A DNA stretch of 64,000 nucleotides from Pararge aegeria. Taxonomy: Eukaryota > Arthropoda > Insecta > Lepidoptera > Nymphalidae. Below are positions 41,559 through 53,000 of this stretch, in pieces. The stretch spans positions 1,681,501 to 1,745,500 of the forward strand of contig NC_053204.1 in NCBI RefSeq assembly GCF_905163445.1, given 5' to 3'. Within the stretch, counting starts at the first letter, position 1, and each line of letters opens with the position of its first letter. A program made the translations under genes and the position numbers. The notes under the pieces were generated by a model. The model was not told where the DNA came from. It saw only the letters and a list, made by a program, of their open reading frames with translations, and made no database searches.

Positions 41559-42049
41559 TGGTTGCCTGTAAAGTCGGTATACGGGCGAAAGTTTTACGTG
41601 ACAACGACTTTGAGTGGTAAAATAATTTTAATGTGAATATTCATTCGTATAGTAGGAAGAAGGATGAAATAATAGTAACAATTTAAAACATTTATTTATA
41701 CAAAGAATTATATTTAAAACATTAATTTATACAAAGAATCTCGCACTGAATTTCATATTAACAAAATTTTATTTTTACCTTTACACATACATACGTATTT
41801 ATATACAAATATACATACAATAACTTGCAATACATTTGCGTACAATGAAACAGCGTTTACTACAAAGGGACGCGTGCCTTTCACTTTTTATGTCTGTCTC
41901 TCTCGCTCTTAGGCGGGCTAACCATGCCCGAGTGGAAGGGACGCGTGCCTCTCCCTCGCTCTCATTGTGAGCGCATAACGTGAGCGGAGCGTAACGCAGT
42001 TTCTTGAAGTGTCACCCGGCAAACCAATTTATAAGACGTTGTCACGTCA
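41559..42049. mobile_element. Possible solo LTR, 491 bp
   Basis: It interrupts the R1-type 5' UTR at a point where the 8.5-kb copy is continuous. It begins TGGTTGCC and ends CACGTCA (TG...CA) and is bracketed by the 5-base repeat aaaat (41554-41558 and 42050-42054), the structure left by LTR-LTR recombination. An inverted acgtgacaacg occurs near both ends, and a 30-odd-base tandem (tttatacaaagaatt) lies in the middle. No coding sequence or primer-binding site is present, so a DNA-type MITE remains possible. Confidence 0.5.
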
Positions 42050-42265
42050 AAAATCACCCCGAATCCCAAGCGACCGCGAGGGGGTTCATAGCTGATGGTT
42101 AGTTTAGTCTCCAGTGCGACTGGTCACCGCCAGGGAACCAGCCGACTCTCTGTGGCGAGTTACGCTCAGGCTTACCTGGGTGCAGGGGGCACCATCCGGA
42201 TGGACAGAATATTTCCCCCATACCCATGGGATCAAATATGTAAAATAAAGATAAAATGACAAAGG

Positions 42266-42727
42266 TTGAAAATATTAGAGGGTTGGAAGGTCCGCAAGGA
42301 GAAAAGGAGACTTGCGACTTCAGCACTTTTTTTGGAAAAGGCTAGAAAGAAAATAGTTCTACAGATGCCAGTACGTGAAAAGAGGTATCACGAATTCCCT
42401 ATGGATTCAGATTCAGTGTTGGAGGCCCTGGTCGAGCCCTGGAAGGCAACAGCAGCTGTCTCGAAGCGGTTGACATCCTGGGGGAGGAAGACTGTCGCAG
42501 TAGAGCCTGAGCCAGTTCTTGTCGCAAAAACGAAGGCGAAGGCAAAAACGGGGAGGGGGGCATACCTTGGGCACAGTGTTGCCAAAGCCCGTCTCAAAGA
42601 AATGAATATGTGCACATTTGAGACCGAAGCGGCCGCAGATAATACATACCGTCTCTACCCCCTTCAGACTAGGTCTAAAACTTGGTCCCAAGACCGGAAG
42701 AGGAAGTCCTCCCATACTTCCTCTTAG
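42266..42727 (+). pseudogene. R1-type ORF1 fragment
   Basis: The 153-codon frame contains basic and acidic segments (VRKEKRRLATSALFLEKARK, KTKAKAKTGRGAYLGH, VAKARLKEMNMC). This fits the N-terminal low-complexity part of R1-clade ORF1 proteins; the C-terminal zinc knuckles are absent. It follows the shared 5' UTR directly. Confidence 0.55.
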
Positions 42728-42997
42728 CTAAGTCCCATATCATAGTGGCTGAATAAGAGATGAGCTCACCGATAAGGCCCGGAATGCAGTCTCCTCTATA
42801 ACGAGTGAGGCCAAAAAGTCCAAATACCTTAGAGGCGGCGTCAGAAGTAAAATTAGCCGGGCCACGACAGAGATCCGGCTATCCGGCACAAAAGGCTATG
42901 GATACCCTGCAGGCCATGTCGTCTCATGAAGAAGCTCGCAGGCTACATGCAGACAACAGGAGGATGCAAAAGGAGTTGGCAGCCTTAAGGGCTGAGG

Positions 42998-43115
42998 TCA
43001 AAATTCAAAATTCAAAATTCAAAATTCAAAATTCATTTATTTCAAGTAGGCCTAATACAAGCACTTTTGAAACGTCAAGTCTGTCCGTGTGTAGTGACTC
43101 TACCACCGGTTCAAG
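42998..43115 (-). mobile_element. Jockey-type LINE 3' end nested in R1-type copy
   Basis: Five AAAATTC repeats followed by atttatttcaagtaggcc and gactctaccaccggttc, the 5'-truncated inverted end of the LINE at 2.0-4.7 kb. Confidence 0.9.
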
Positions 43116-43676
43116 GCCCTCCAGTCCTCCTTCTCAGCAAGGGAGAAATCTGCTACTGTGGGTCAGCCCGCTTCTGACGGGAATCTCCAGACGGGGGGGA
43201 AGGAGACGGGGGGGAAGGAGACGGCGGGAATATCCTGCACGTCTGCTTGCCCTGGGAGGCGGCGGATGGTTATTGGGCTAGCTACCCAGTCATAATATGA
43301 GTCTCCCTACTGTCTGAGGGGGGTCAAGCTGTCCTGATCCCTCCTCCTTAGCGTAGTAGCCCTGGCAACGGGTTCCCCGGACATCTACTAAAGCCAACGA
43401 GAGGAACATCCAGTGGTGGTCTTTACTTAGTGTTGAAACAGGTCCCACATAACCTCTGTCCTGCCCAAAAGTAGCCGTAAAGCTTTTCCACCACGACAAA
43501 AAAAAGGCATGCAGGTTTCCTTACGACGTTTTCCTTCACTGTTGAAGCAAGTGATATTTTAATTACTTAAAACGCACATAATTCAGAAAAGTTAGAGGTG
43601 CGTGCAGGGATTCGAATTTGGCCCCACGAAAGGGAATTCGAGCTCCTGGCCAATGCGCTATCACTGCTGTAAACCC

Positions 43677-44395
43677 AGTTACTCGTAAACAATAGTCGCA
43701 AAATCCTAGCCAAGAAGAAAAAATCCTTTATTTAGTTCATTAAACTTACAAAGCTATTGTTTACGTGCTTTGCCGTTTTTCCTTTGAAATACCAAAAAAG
43801 TGTCGTTGCGAAGGCCATTGTCTTCATAATATCAAGAATTGCTGATTTTATCGCAGTTTTAAGTAAACGAAATGCTCTTATTCTACCGAATTATAACAAA
43901 CAAAATTTTTTTGGTTATTTTTCTACATTATTATTACGGTTATTGTTATTTGTCGGGCTTCGGCCGTGGCTAGTGACTTCAATATCACCTGATGGCAAGT
44001 GATGATACAGTCTGAGATGGTACTATATTACTAAAAACGAGTCCAGTGACTTTATTCGTTTATTTTGGTAGATACGAGTAAGTATTCTACATTTACAGCA
44101 TCTTAGCTGAGTGCGTTGATGTCTTTTACATGGGAAAAGCTTATTTTTGAACCAACACGCAAAAATAAGGGTGCATCTAGCATATCACAGGAAGATCCTG
44201 TGGAAATAAAATGATGTCAACTAATTTACCTTTCTTATCTCATAGAAATAGGACGAGAAAATGATAGACATAAATGTCTCGTTGCTTATTTTTAGCTCTA
44301 GCACAGCAGGAGAACGTAGAGTAGAAATCCTTACAAATTGTAAATGATATTTTTTTTAATTTAATTTCAATAAATTTAAATCTACTAACAAATTT
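43677..44395. other. Gene-free stretch with SINE C fragment
   Basis: 43957-44030 holds cttcggccgtggctagtgac and gatgatacagtctgagatgg. The remainder is AT-rich with no gene. Confidence 0.4.
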
Positions 44396-44397
44396 CA

Positions 44398-44808
44398 AAA
44401 ACATACATCGCCTTTTAGCCCCAAAGTAAGCGTAGCTGGCGTTATGGGTACTAAGATAACTGATGAATATTTTTATGAATAATATACATAAATATTTAAC
44501 ATATACAGACACAAAAACATTCATGTTCATCAAAACACTGTTTAATAATAATAAAATTCAAAATTCATTTTTTTTTCATAATTTTTTTCAAGTAGGCCTA
44601 GTTTATAAGCACTTTTGAACAGTCAAGTCAGTCTGTTTGTAGTGACTCTACCATCGGTTCGGACGGCAGATTACTGAGATTGACAGAGATTGTAAAGATT
44701 TTTTAGTAAAGTAAAGATACATTACATTAGTAGACTCGCCTTTGAGAGTAGGTAATAAGGAGAACTCAGGCATTCAGGTTTTCACACGATGTTTTCCTTT
44801 ACCGTTAA
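44398..44808 (-). mobile_element. Truncated SINE A, LINE end and SINE B piece
   Basis: 44398-44535 is a headless minus-strand SINE A. 44565-44680 is the Jockey-type 3' end (aagtaggcctagtttataag, agtgactctaccatcgg). 44755-44808 is a short SINE B piece. Confidence 0.7.
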
Positions 44809-44819
44809 ATAATAATAAA

Positions 44820-45320
44820 AAACGTGTTTGTACTTATGTAAACGCGTTAGAAGTTATACTTTGGCGTAACAAAATAAAAATCTTGTCAAAAATTTTACCA
44901 TCCGCCTTATCATTTGTAGAAATAACGAAACTAACAATAAAAAAAAGATATTTCATACATTGAAGTTTCTTATAACGCACTATCTAGTTAAATTTAGTTT
45001 AATTAAATATATCAAAAAAAAAATTTACATAATTAAAGAAATGGGTACAATAAACATAATAAAATTTGGAACACTAACAGACAGTTAGCTATCGGAAAAC
45101 CAAGTTTCACTCAACATTAAAATTTTAGATTTTTGTACAATTGAATCAATTATATCACCGGAATGAGCCCGCAGACTTTGACAATTCACAGTGTACACTG
45201 TCAAATCTTATAGCTAATTTCAGGGTGTCGGTTTTTTGTGACGGTTTGCGCATTGTAAAAATTTACTCTTAACATTTTTCCCTAACGCGCCAAAAGAAGT
45301 ATAACTTCAATAAACCTTTA
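44820..45320. mobile_element. TIR MITE, family M3
   Basis: Starts acttatgtaaacgcgttaga with ttatactttggcgtaac and ends aacgcgccaaaagaagtata. Internal blocks match 27165-27620. Confidence 0.65.
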
Positions 45321-46269
45321 TTATTTATTCTATGCTACAATTCATCCTTTCAACTAACTCTATGGCAAAAATCAAGTCGACTGTTTGCTCAGTTAGGGCG
45401 TTTAGAAGTAAAAAACAAACACACTTTCGCATTTATAATATTAGTATAGATATTCTTACGTTTCGTTAAACTGTAAGTACTTACATATCCAAATAAGGTA
45501 TAATTTTATTCGGAATCCGTATCACTTATATTCCGTGCAATATTTCAGCCGTACACGGTCCGAATTGTGATGTTTATCTGTACTTTTGCTAAGGCCTGCT
45601 CTCCTGAACTTTGACAGCGTTTTGTAAGGATACCTTAAAAAGACAATTGGTTTTGAAAGGGTTTTGTTACGCATATACTTATTTAACGCAGTCCACCAAT
45701 CCGTGTTGGGCCAGCGTGGTGGACTACGGTCTCAACCCTTCTCATTGTCTGAGGAGCTCCGTGCCCTGTGGTCGGTGATGGGTTGATATGATGGTGATGA
45801 ATTGATTAGTTACATTTAAAAAAAAATAGGTGAAAAAACAACAATATTATGAAAATTAAGCTTAATTTGCTATACTCCGAAAAAAACCGGGGGAATTTGT
45901 ATGGTGTAATTTATAATCTATAATGTACAATTTTTTTTTGTTTTTAATTTCATTTCTGTTCATTTACAATAAAATTAAAAAAAGTAAAAAAAGTATTTTC
46001 ATTTAATTTTTTTAGTTGAATTGAAAACGTCAACGTCAACGTCATGAAAAATTTTCTGCAAATTTATTATTTAATTTAAATATTTTAAAACGATACAAAA
46101 ATCATAGAAGAGTTTTGTAATACCGTCGAATTTCATAGAAGATCTTTATTAAAACATTGGATTACGTATCAATATAGTTACGAGTATATATTACATTTCA
46201 CAGCCAAGGGGATATTAGGAGTAATTAGATTTAACCGAGATCAAATTTTCAATTGGTAATCAAGTGATT
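45321..46269. other. Gene-free stretch with SINE B and M1 fragments
   Basis: A partial Helitron-like end is near 45430. 45689-45800 is a SINE B 3' part (ccagcgtggtggactacg). 45850-45925 is an M1 MITE left end. The remainder is AT-rich. Confidence 0.5.
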
Positions 46270-46508
46270 CAGGAGTTTTGTTTATTACCTTGCCAATCCA
46301 GTAAATTCCCAGTCAGCAGTAAGGAGAACTGGATCCGAAGTGTACAGTTTTATCAATCTGCGCGGATTTTGTGTGTTTGTGATTGTTGTGAAATTTGTTA
46401 GTGATTTTTTTTTACTATTATTTGTTTTTTTAGTAGGTATAATATATATTATTTTGTTACCGAGGCGCCATGCGAACTGTCCCAGATTGAGTTAGTTGCC
46501 GGAGTAAT

Positions 46509-46814
46509 ATGCCACTTGAAAACGTACGCTGTGACCGGTGTTCAGAGAGCCGTTATTTTAAAAACAGAAAAGGTTTAAACATTCACATAGGTAGAGTTCA
46601 TAGATCATCAGATTCTTCAGCAATTCCTGTCCTTTCAAGTAACTCGCAATCATTAAATATACCTGTTTGCCCCTTATGGGAATCATTAAGCAACTTTAAA
46701 AATTCAATACCATTAATCAGACGCATTCCACGAGGTTCACGCCATTCGGTATTATCATCCCTCAAAAAAACTATAGATAACGTCATCACCCATAACACCA
46801 TCCGTAGTTGGTAA
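46509..46814 (+). pseudogene. RLE-element N-terminus with C2H2 zinc finger
   Basis: 101 codons starting MPLENVRC. The finger CDRC...LNIHIGRVH has C-x2-C, 14 residues, then H-x4-H, as in DNA-binding N-termini of R2-like elements. The frame runs off at 46814 while the downstream coding continues in another frame from 46808, so a frameshift has occurred near 46800. Confidence 0.65.
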
Positions 46815-47659
46815 CTCTTGCTCACGTTCGCGTACCGTACTCTCCACGCAGCAAGGACAAAAACCTTTCACTTACTCAAAAAATTAAAAATAATTGTCTT
46901 AAAAATGACTCCACGGTCACTAGTAGTAGCTTCGAATTATTTAGTATACCATCACATTCCACTTTAAACCACAATTTTAATTTAAATAAACTGATTGAAA
47001 ATAAAATAGGCGATGGAGACCTTAAGGGAGCAGCTCGTCTTTTGTTCTCAAGTGACACTATTGCCCCTGATACACCGGAGACTCTGGAAGCACTGCGCTC
47101 AAAACATTCATCCCCATCTCCTAATTTATCCTTTCCGGACGCACCGTTAAGCACTTCATTTTGTCAGGCCACTACAAACGATGTGCTGGGAGCTCTGGCG
47201 GCTTTCAGAAGTGGCTCCGCCGCGGGACTTGATGGTTTGTCTCCACAACATTTTAAAGATTTAGTTTGTGGTACAAACGTGGATACGGATGGAGCCCTCC
47301 TGAAATCCATCACTAATCTGGTGAATCTGATGCTATCTGGACGAGTACCTGAAGAGATAACCTCTACACTTTATGGCGCAAATTTATGTGCCTTAAGGAA
47401 AAAAGATGGTGGTATCCGTCCCATAGCAGTAGGTTCAACAATCCGTCACATCGTTTCCAAAATTTGCTGTAAAAAAATTCTACCTTCTATTTCATCAACT
47501 TTTGACCCAATACAGTTAGGTTTCGTAGTTAAGGGGGGGTGTGAAGCAGCTGTACATGCTACTCGTACATTTCTCCTTAACTCCCAGGAGGAAGTGCTTC
47601 TGAAAATTGACGTTAAAAATGCTTTCAACTTTTCGAAATTAATCCACATATGGCTCTAA
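46808..47659 (+). pseudogene. RLE-element reverse transcriptase, catalytic part lost
   Basis: The 283-codon frame includes AAGLDGLSPQHFKDL, ALRKKDGGIRPIAVGSTIRH, GFVVKGGCEAAVHATRTFL and VLLKIDVKNAFN (motif A with its aspartate). It then leaves the family sequence, and motifs B and C (the YADD box) are missing; the next recognisable part starts at 47650 well beyond them. An internal deletion of several hundred bases is inferred. Confidence 0.75.
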
Positions 47660-47967
47660 CTATTATTCGCTTTTGTTTATTTGTTCCAAAATTTACGTAT
47701 TTTCTTAGATGCTTACCTCTTTGGAGATTTAATTTTTTAATGGAAAAATTGGATACTTTTATAAAAGATATTCTTGTTAATATTTTAAATTGTCCCATAA
47801 GTAATCAGGCATGGACCCAGGCCTCACTTCCGATAGGGTATGGCGGTCTTGGAATTCGCAAAATTTCAAGTGTTTCGCTGCCAGCTTTTCTTTCCTCTGT
47901 GTACAGTACACACACTCTTTTTCAAAAAATTATATCCAATTCTTTGGGTTCCATAGAAGTGTCATAC
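47650..47967 (+). pseudogene. RLE-element RT thumb region
   Basis: Contains CLPLWRFNFLMEKLDTF and ASLPIGYGGLGIR, the conserved post-RT segment in this family, and ends where the LOA element is inserted at 47968. Confidence 0.65.
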
Positions 47968-48292
47968 GAGGGGGACGATCGGCAGCTCGCGTCCGTAGGA
48001 GCCACCACCTCATCCTGAGGCCCACCCTACACGTGTCCCCTGGGTGGTGCTAAACGAGCAGCCAAGCTACGGGCCTCGCCTGTAGGAGGAGTAAACCTCA
48101 ACGCTCAAAAATCCCTGCCCAGTGATCACTCCCAACACTGGCCAGGATCCAAACCTTGCTCCCATGATCCACTTTATTTCCCAAACACCTAAAACCTTAT
48201 TCCTCGTACCACTCTATCCCCATCACAAGCAAACACTCACTCAACACAGTCACACACAAACACCTCACAAACAACACAAATCGTAAAAAACC

Positions 48293-50014
48293 ATGGAAGC
48301 GGATCCAAAAGATACACTACCCCAGGAGGGTACCGGACCCAGAGATGGGACCGGAGAATCCCTCTCTGCAACTCGAGCTCCTGTCGCGGACGGAACTCGG
48401 GCTGCAGGCTGCCCCTCGTATTCTGGGGGGGGCACAGACCCGCCCTGTGCTATGCACAACATCCAACGACCGAACGCTTTCCCATTACGGACAACGACCC
48501 CACACGACATAAGACAGACCCCCAGCCATGTCAACCGGACCCCGATACCCCCGCCCACCCGAACCACCCAACCGACCGCTTCCAAAGAAATCAATATGGC
48601 CTCTCTTGCTGCTGCGATACCTCATCCACCTGCTCCCGAGAGCGTTTGGACAGAGGTAGTCCGCAGACAAAAGCGAAAGAGGCCTAAGAAAAAGAAAACA
48701 GACAGACGGACTGACACACCCCAAACCCAAACCACACAGACTGGCGAGCAGACGATGGAACCCGGTAGGAACACGCACGCGGAAGTCCACCACCAGACTA
48801 GAGGCTTGTACGGACAAAGTGGGGAAGGGAGACAGCCACATCAAGGCCGTCAACCACCCGCGGCGACTGTCGTCTCTGGACAGGGCACGGACGCATCTGC
48901 GGGCGTGTCCCGACCGGAATCCAATCGTGACTTGCCCCAAAAACAAACATCGACCAACACTCCTGCTCAACGCCGGCCACACCCTGTCGCCCACCGGTCG
49001 AATGCGTACTGGAGAGGGCGGAGCAGTGGTGAGACCGGTGACATGAGCGGGAACCCCGGAACGTCGACAAGCCAGTCCCTGAAAAGGGATAGGCTTGACG
49101 ACACCATCTCGCCCCGGGGAGAATACAAAAGACCACGGACAGACAGACAAACGCGCACAAGGGACTCTTACGCGAGAGTGACCCAACCACACCTAAGTGT
49201 GGCCGTCACCCTAGTGCCCAGAAGCGACATGACCCAACCAGAGGCAAATAGCGTCCAGGGTCAAATCCAAAAAGAGATCCTCGCTATCTGCCTCAGAAAA
49301 CCAGCGCCAGGAACGACACCATATGCCCCATCCTTTGTAGGGAAAGCTTTTCTCAACGAAGGAGTGCTGAAACTGTGGTGTTACGACGACAAAGCCCTCT
49401 CTTGGCTCCAAGAAATCGTACCTCGATTGAAGTCGCCAAGGGAGGGCACGGGGCTCACGCTCATAAGGCAGGCCGACATACCAGTGCGGATTAGGTCAGC
49501 ACTATACGTGCCTGACTTCACGGAGGAGATAGCAATACTCCAACAAATGCTGTCCCTCCAAAACCCCTGGTACAAGGTCTCGTCGTGGACCCTGTACACA
49601 TATAAAAGAACAAACAGCAACCCTCCGGGAGTGTTTCTAGTCCTAGGAATACCCACGGAGCAGGTCGAAGACATCCTGGCCAAGGGAAGGAGAGTCTCTT
49701 ACTCCACCGGATCTATCTATATCCGGTTCTTCGACGGCGAAGGACTCAGCGACGTACCGCCTAAGAAGACCCTGGAGCCAGAAACGAAAAACGACACAGC
49801 GACAACAAACCTCAAAGCCACTGCGCCCGGACCCTCCGTTGAAAACGCCTCCGAGGATATCTACGCGATAGAAATGGAGACCGGGACTAACCACCCATCA
49901 AACATGACACCATGGGAGGGGGTGGCCGAGACTGAGACTGACGATGACGAGAATGCAAACGAGGCGAGGATACAAGAGTTGCTAAAAGGATGGGCCCCTG
50001 AGGCCGACCTTTAA
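48293..50014 (+). CDS. LOA ORF1, DUF4780-like nucleic-acid-binding protein
   Basis: This 573-codon frame packages element RNA by analogy with other LINE ORF1 proteins. The N-terminal half is low complexity, rich in Pro/Thr/Gln/Arg, with a basic patch (RRQKRKRPKKKKTDRR) near residue 125 that may act in nuclear import or RNA binding. A folded domain at about residues 300-480 (VAVTLVPRSD, SWLQEIVPRL, NPWYKVSSWTLYTYK, VFLVLGIPTEQ) resembles DUF4780, found in ORF1 of arthropod LINEs. The C-terminus is acidic (ETETDDDENANE) and ends with ELLKGW. No CCHC knuckle is visible. The TAA is followed by an in-frame-incompatible ORF2 whose open frame starts about 20 bp later. Confidence 0.85.
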   Translation: MEADPKDTLPQEGTGPRDGTGESLSATRAPVADGTRAAGCPSYSGGGTDPPCAMHNIQRPNAFPLRTTTPHDIRQTPSHVNRTPIPPPTRTTQPTASKEINMASLAAAIPHPPAPESVWTEVVRRQKRKRPKKKKTDRRTDTPQTQTTQTGEQTMEPGRNTHAEVHHQTRGLYGQSGEGRQPHQGRQPPAATVVSGQGTDASAGVSRPESNRDLPQKQTSTNTPAQRRPHPVAHRSNAYWRGRSSGETGDMSGNPGTSTSQSLKRDRLDDTISPRGEYKRPRTDRQTRTRDSYARVTQPHLSVAVTLVPRSDMTQPEANSVQGQIQKEILAICLRKPAPGTTPYAPSFVGKAFLNEGVLKLWCYDDKALSWLQEIVPRLKSPREGTGLTLIRQADIPVRIRSALYVPDFTEEIAILQQMLSLQNPWYKVSSWTLYTYKRTNSNPPGVFLVLGIPTEQVEDILAKGRRVSYSTGSIYIRFFDGEGLSDVPPKKTLEPETKNDTATTNLKATAPGPSVENASEDIYAIEMETGTNHPSNMTPWEGVAETETDDDENANEARIQELLKGWAPEADL

Positions 50015-50033
50015 CAACTCCAATCCATTATAA

Positions 50034-53000
50034 TACACCACGTACGACAACATAAAAATAATACAAACCAACCTCCAGCACAAACAACTAGCAACGGCCA
50101 CACTACGAGGACAGCTGGAGGTTGAGACCGATACCATCGCCCTAATCCAAGAGCCGTGGGTAAGGGCCCAAAACATATGCGGTTTCGGCAGCTGTAATGG
50201 TAAGTTGTACTACAACAGCCTGCAGGAACAACCTAGAACATGTATATACATACCTCGCTGTTTAACAGCGACACTACTAACACATTACTGTTACAGAGAT
50301 CTAACGGCAGTAAGAATACAGAACGGAAGAAAACAAGGGACAGTTGCAGCGGCCAGACCACTTGTCCTGGCTTCGCTGTACCTACCCATAGAAGGCGAAA
50401 TACCTACAAAAGAGGTGATGGACCTTATAAAACAATGTGAAGAAGACGACACCGATCTGATTATCTCGGTCGACAGCAACGCACACCACATCCTATGGGG
50501 AAGTAAAACAAACAACAAAAGAGGTGAGCAACTAGTTTCATACTTGCTAACCACTAACCTAAACATTCTTAACAAAGGTTCAGAACCGACTTTTGTTTCA
50601 AGTAGATACCAGACGATTATTGATCTTACTCTAGCGTCAAACAACATATCAGACCAAATAAAAAACTGGCACGTGTGCGAAGAGCTCACACTCTCCGACC
50701 ATAGGCGAATAAGCTTTGAACTGGATCTGATTAAACCGCAAGAAACTCCTGGGAGAAATCCCAGAAAAACAAACAGAGAGAAATACAAAACTCTTATAAA
50801 GGGAGACACAATGTACAACAACAAACCCAAAATAAAGGGAACGATGCAAATAGACCAAAATGTAGAACAAATAACAAAACACATAACAACATGCTACGAA
50901 AAAGCATGCCCACTAAGAATACAAAAAACAAAACATGCACCAAAACACAGTTGGTGGGGCCCCGACCTGGAGAGAAAAGGACAAAGGTTAAGGCACCTAT
51001 TCAACAGAGCAAAGAACACCAGGAAAGACGCAGATTGGGACAAGTTCAAAGAGGCTCAATCTCAATACAAAAAACTTGTGCAACAGAAAACTGTCAAATC
51101 CTGGCAACATTTCTGCACGAGCATGGAAAACTACGATAATGCAAACCGCATAAGGAAAATCCTGTCAAGGGACAATATCCGCACCATCGGATCTTTAAAG
51201 AAACAAGACGGGAACTACACTAAAAACGACAAAGAAGTGAGTGAGACACTTATCGAAACCCACTTCCCAGGCTGTAAGATTGTCGACAAACCAGTGTGGG
51301 AAGAAAACAACACGACACCAACAAAAGCAGACTGGGAAATAGCAAACAACATTGTGACATATGAAAGGGTCTGTTGGGCTATCGAATCCTTTCACCCTTT
51401 CAAATCTGCAGGTACAGATCACATTTTTCCCGCCCTCCTACAATGGGGCAAAGAACAACTCATACCATGGCTAGCAGAAATCTTTAGAGCATGCTTAGCA
51501 CATAGATACATACCGCTAACATGGAGGGAGGTAAAAGTAGTATTCTTACCCAAACCAGGTAAAAGCGACTACACACAACCCAAATCATTCAGACCTATTA
51601 GCCTAACATCTTTTCTACTAAAAACCCTAGAAAGACTCGGAGATAGATACCTCCGGGACGGAACACTGAAGCACATACCTATAAACCAAAATCAACACGC
51701 TTACTGCACGGGTAAATCAACAGAAACAGCTCTGCACTCTGTTGTAAGCAAAATAGAACACGACCTGGAAAACAAACTCTCGACTCTCGGGGCTTTTATA
51801 GACATAGAAGGAGCTTTCGACAAAACAACATTCAAGAGCATAGACTTAGCTCTTGCGAGACATAAAGTACCGGACACACTAAGAGCTTGGATTAGAGCCC
51901 TACTAGAATTTAGGGTCATCCAACTGGACTTTAATGGAACAACCAAGGGTATTGTAGCTAAAGGGTGCCCACAAGGAGGGGTCCTTTCCCCCATCCTATG
52001 GAACCTGGTAGTTGACGACCTAATAACAAAAATGAACAAAAACGGTTTCCTCACCATAGGATATGCCGATGACATCACTATCCTCATAAGTGGAAAGCAA
52101 GAAAACACCCTGAATTCAATAATGCAAAACGCACTGAAACTGCTAGAACAGTGGTGCAGGGAAAATGAACTTACGGTTAACCCGAAAAAGACAGAACTCG
52201 TATTATTTACCAACAAAAGGAAGCCACAATTTCCAAAAACACCAACACTGTTTAAAACAAGCCTAAAACTATCAACCGAGGTAAAGTACCTCGGAGTAAC
52301 GATGGACTCCAAACTAAACTGGAAGACACATATAGATACAAAAATCCAAAAATCAACGATCATCCTCAGCCAATGCAAACGCATGGCAGGAAAAACCTGG
52401 GGGCTTAAACCATACATCATGAAATGGTTGTACTTAGCAGTCGTCAGGAGCTCACTAAACTACGCCTCACTGATATGGTGGCCGAGAACACTCCTTGCGA
52501 CAACCCAACTAGAACTACAAAAATTCCAACGTCAAGCGTGCCTAGCTATCACAGGCTGCATGAGCACAACGCCAACCACTGCGCTGGAAGCTATATTATG
52601 CATACCACCACTACACCTACACATTAAAGAGGAAGCCACACTTGCAGCCCTTAGACTGAGGGCTTACGGGCTGTGGAAGGATACAAACATAGGACATACA
52701 AGGATACTATCAAAAGAAATTAATAAATGCCCACAACTAGACTGGATATGTGACAAGACGCGGAAACACTATGTGCTAGACAGGCACTATAAAGTAGCCG
52801 CTGAAGGAGGAAAAACAGACAAAGCTGACACCGTCGTAATAGAGGTCTACACCGACGGATCAAAAACAAACTCAGGCACTGGAGCGGGGATATACTGCCC
52901 GGAGCTTAACATAAACATTGCCCAGCCGCTTGGTAAGAACAACTCCGTCTTCCAAGCGGAGTGCGTGGGCATAACAACAGCAGTCATAGCCATGCTAAAC

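Larger units (their letters stand above)
41260..43505 (+). mobile_element. R1-clade retrotransposon, internally deleted, with 13-bp TSD
   Basis: 5' UTR (41260-41558 continuing at 42055-42265), ORF1 part (42266-42727), a degraded GC-rich stretch, then the 3' UTR from about 43290 ending in an A8 tail at 43498-43505. The 5' UTR and 3' UTR match the minus-strand element at 6038-8805. The whole of ORF2 is missing. Two further insertions lie inside it: a 491-bp LTR-like segment and a LINE 3' piece. Confidence 0.82.
41093..43676 (-). mobile_element. SINE family B split by an R1-clade element
   Basis: The SINE 3' part (41093-41259) and 5' head (43506-43676) are contiguous once the intervening 2.25 kb is set aside. 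The 13-base ggcatgcaggttt is present at both junctions (41247-41259 and 43506-43518). Confidence 0.85.

Noticed and set aside
46509..46814. Host C2H2 zinc-finger gene
   Set aside because: Single finger directly followed by a reverse transcriptase frame of the same element; better explained as the element N-terminus.
48485..49192. Long minus-strand frames opposite LOA ORF1 and ORF2
   Set aside because: They are shadows of the high-GC sense ORFs, with no domain or start context.
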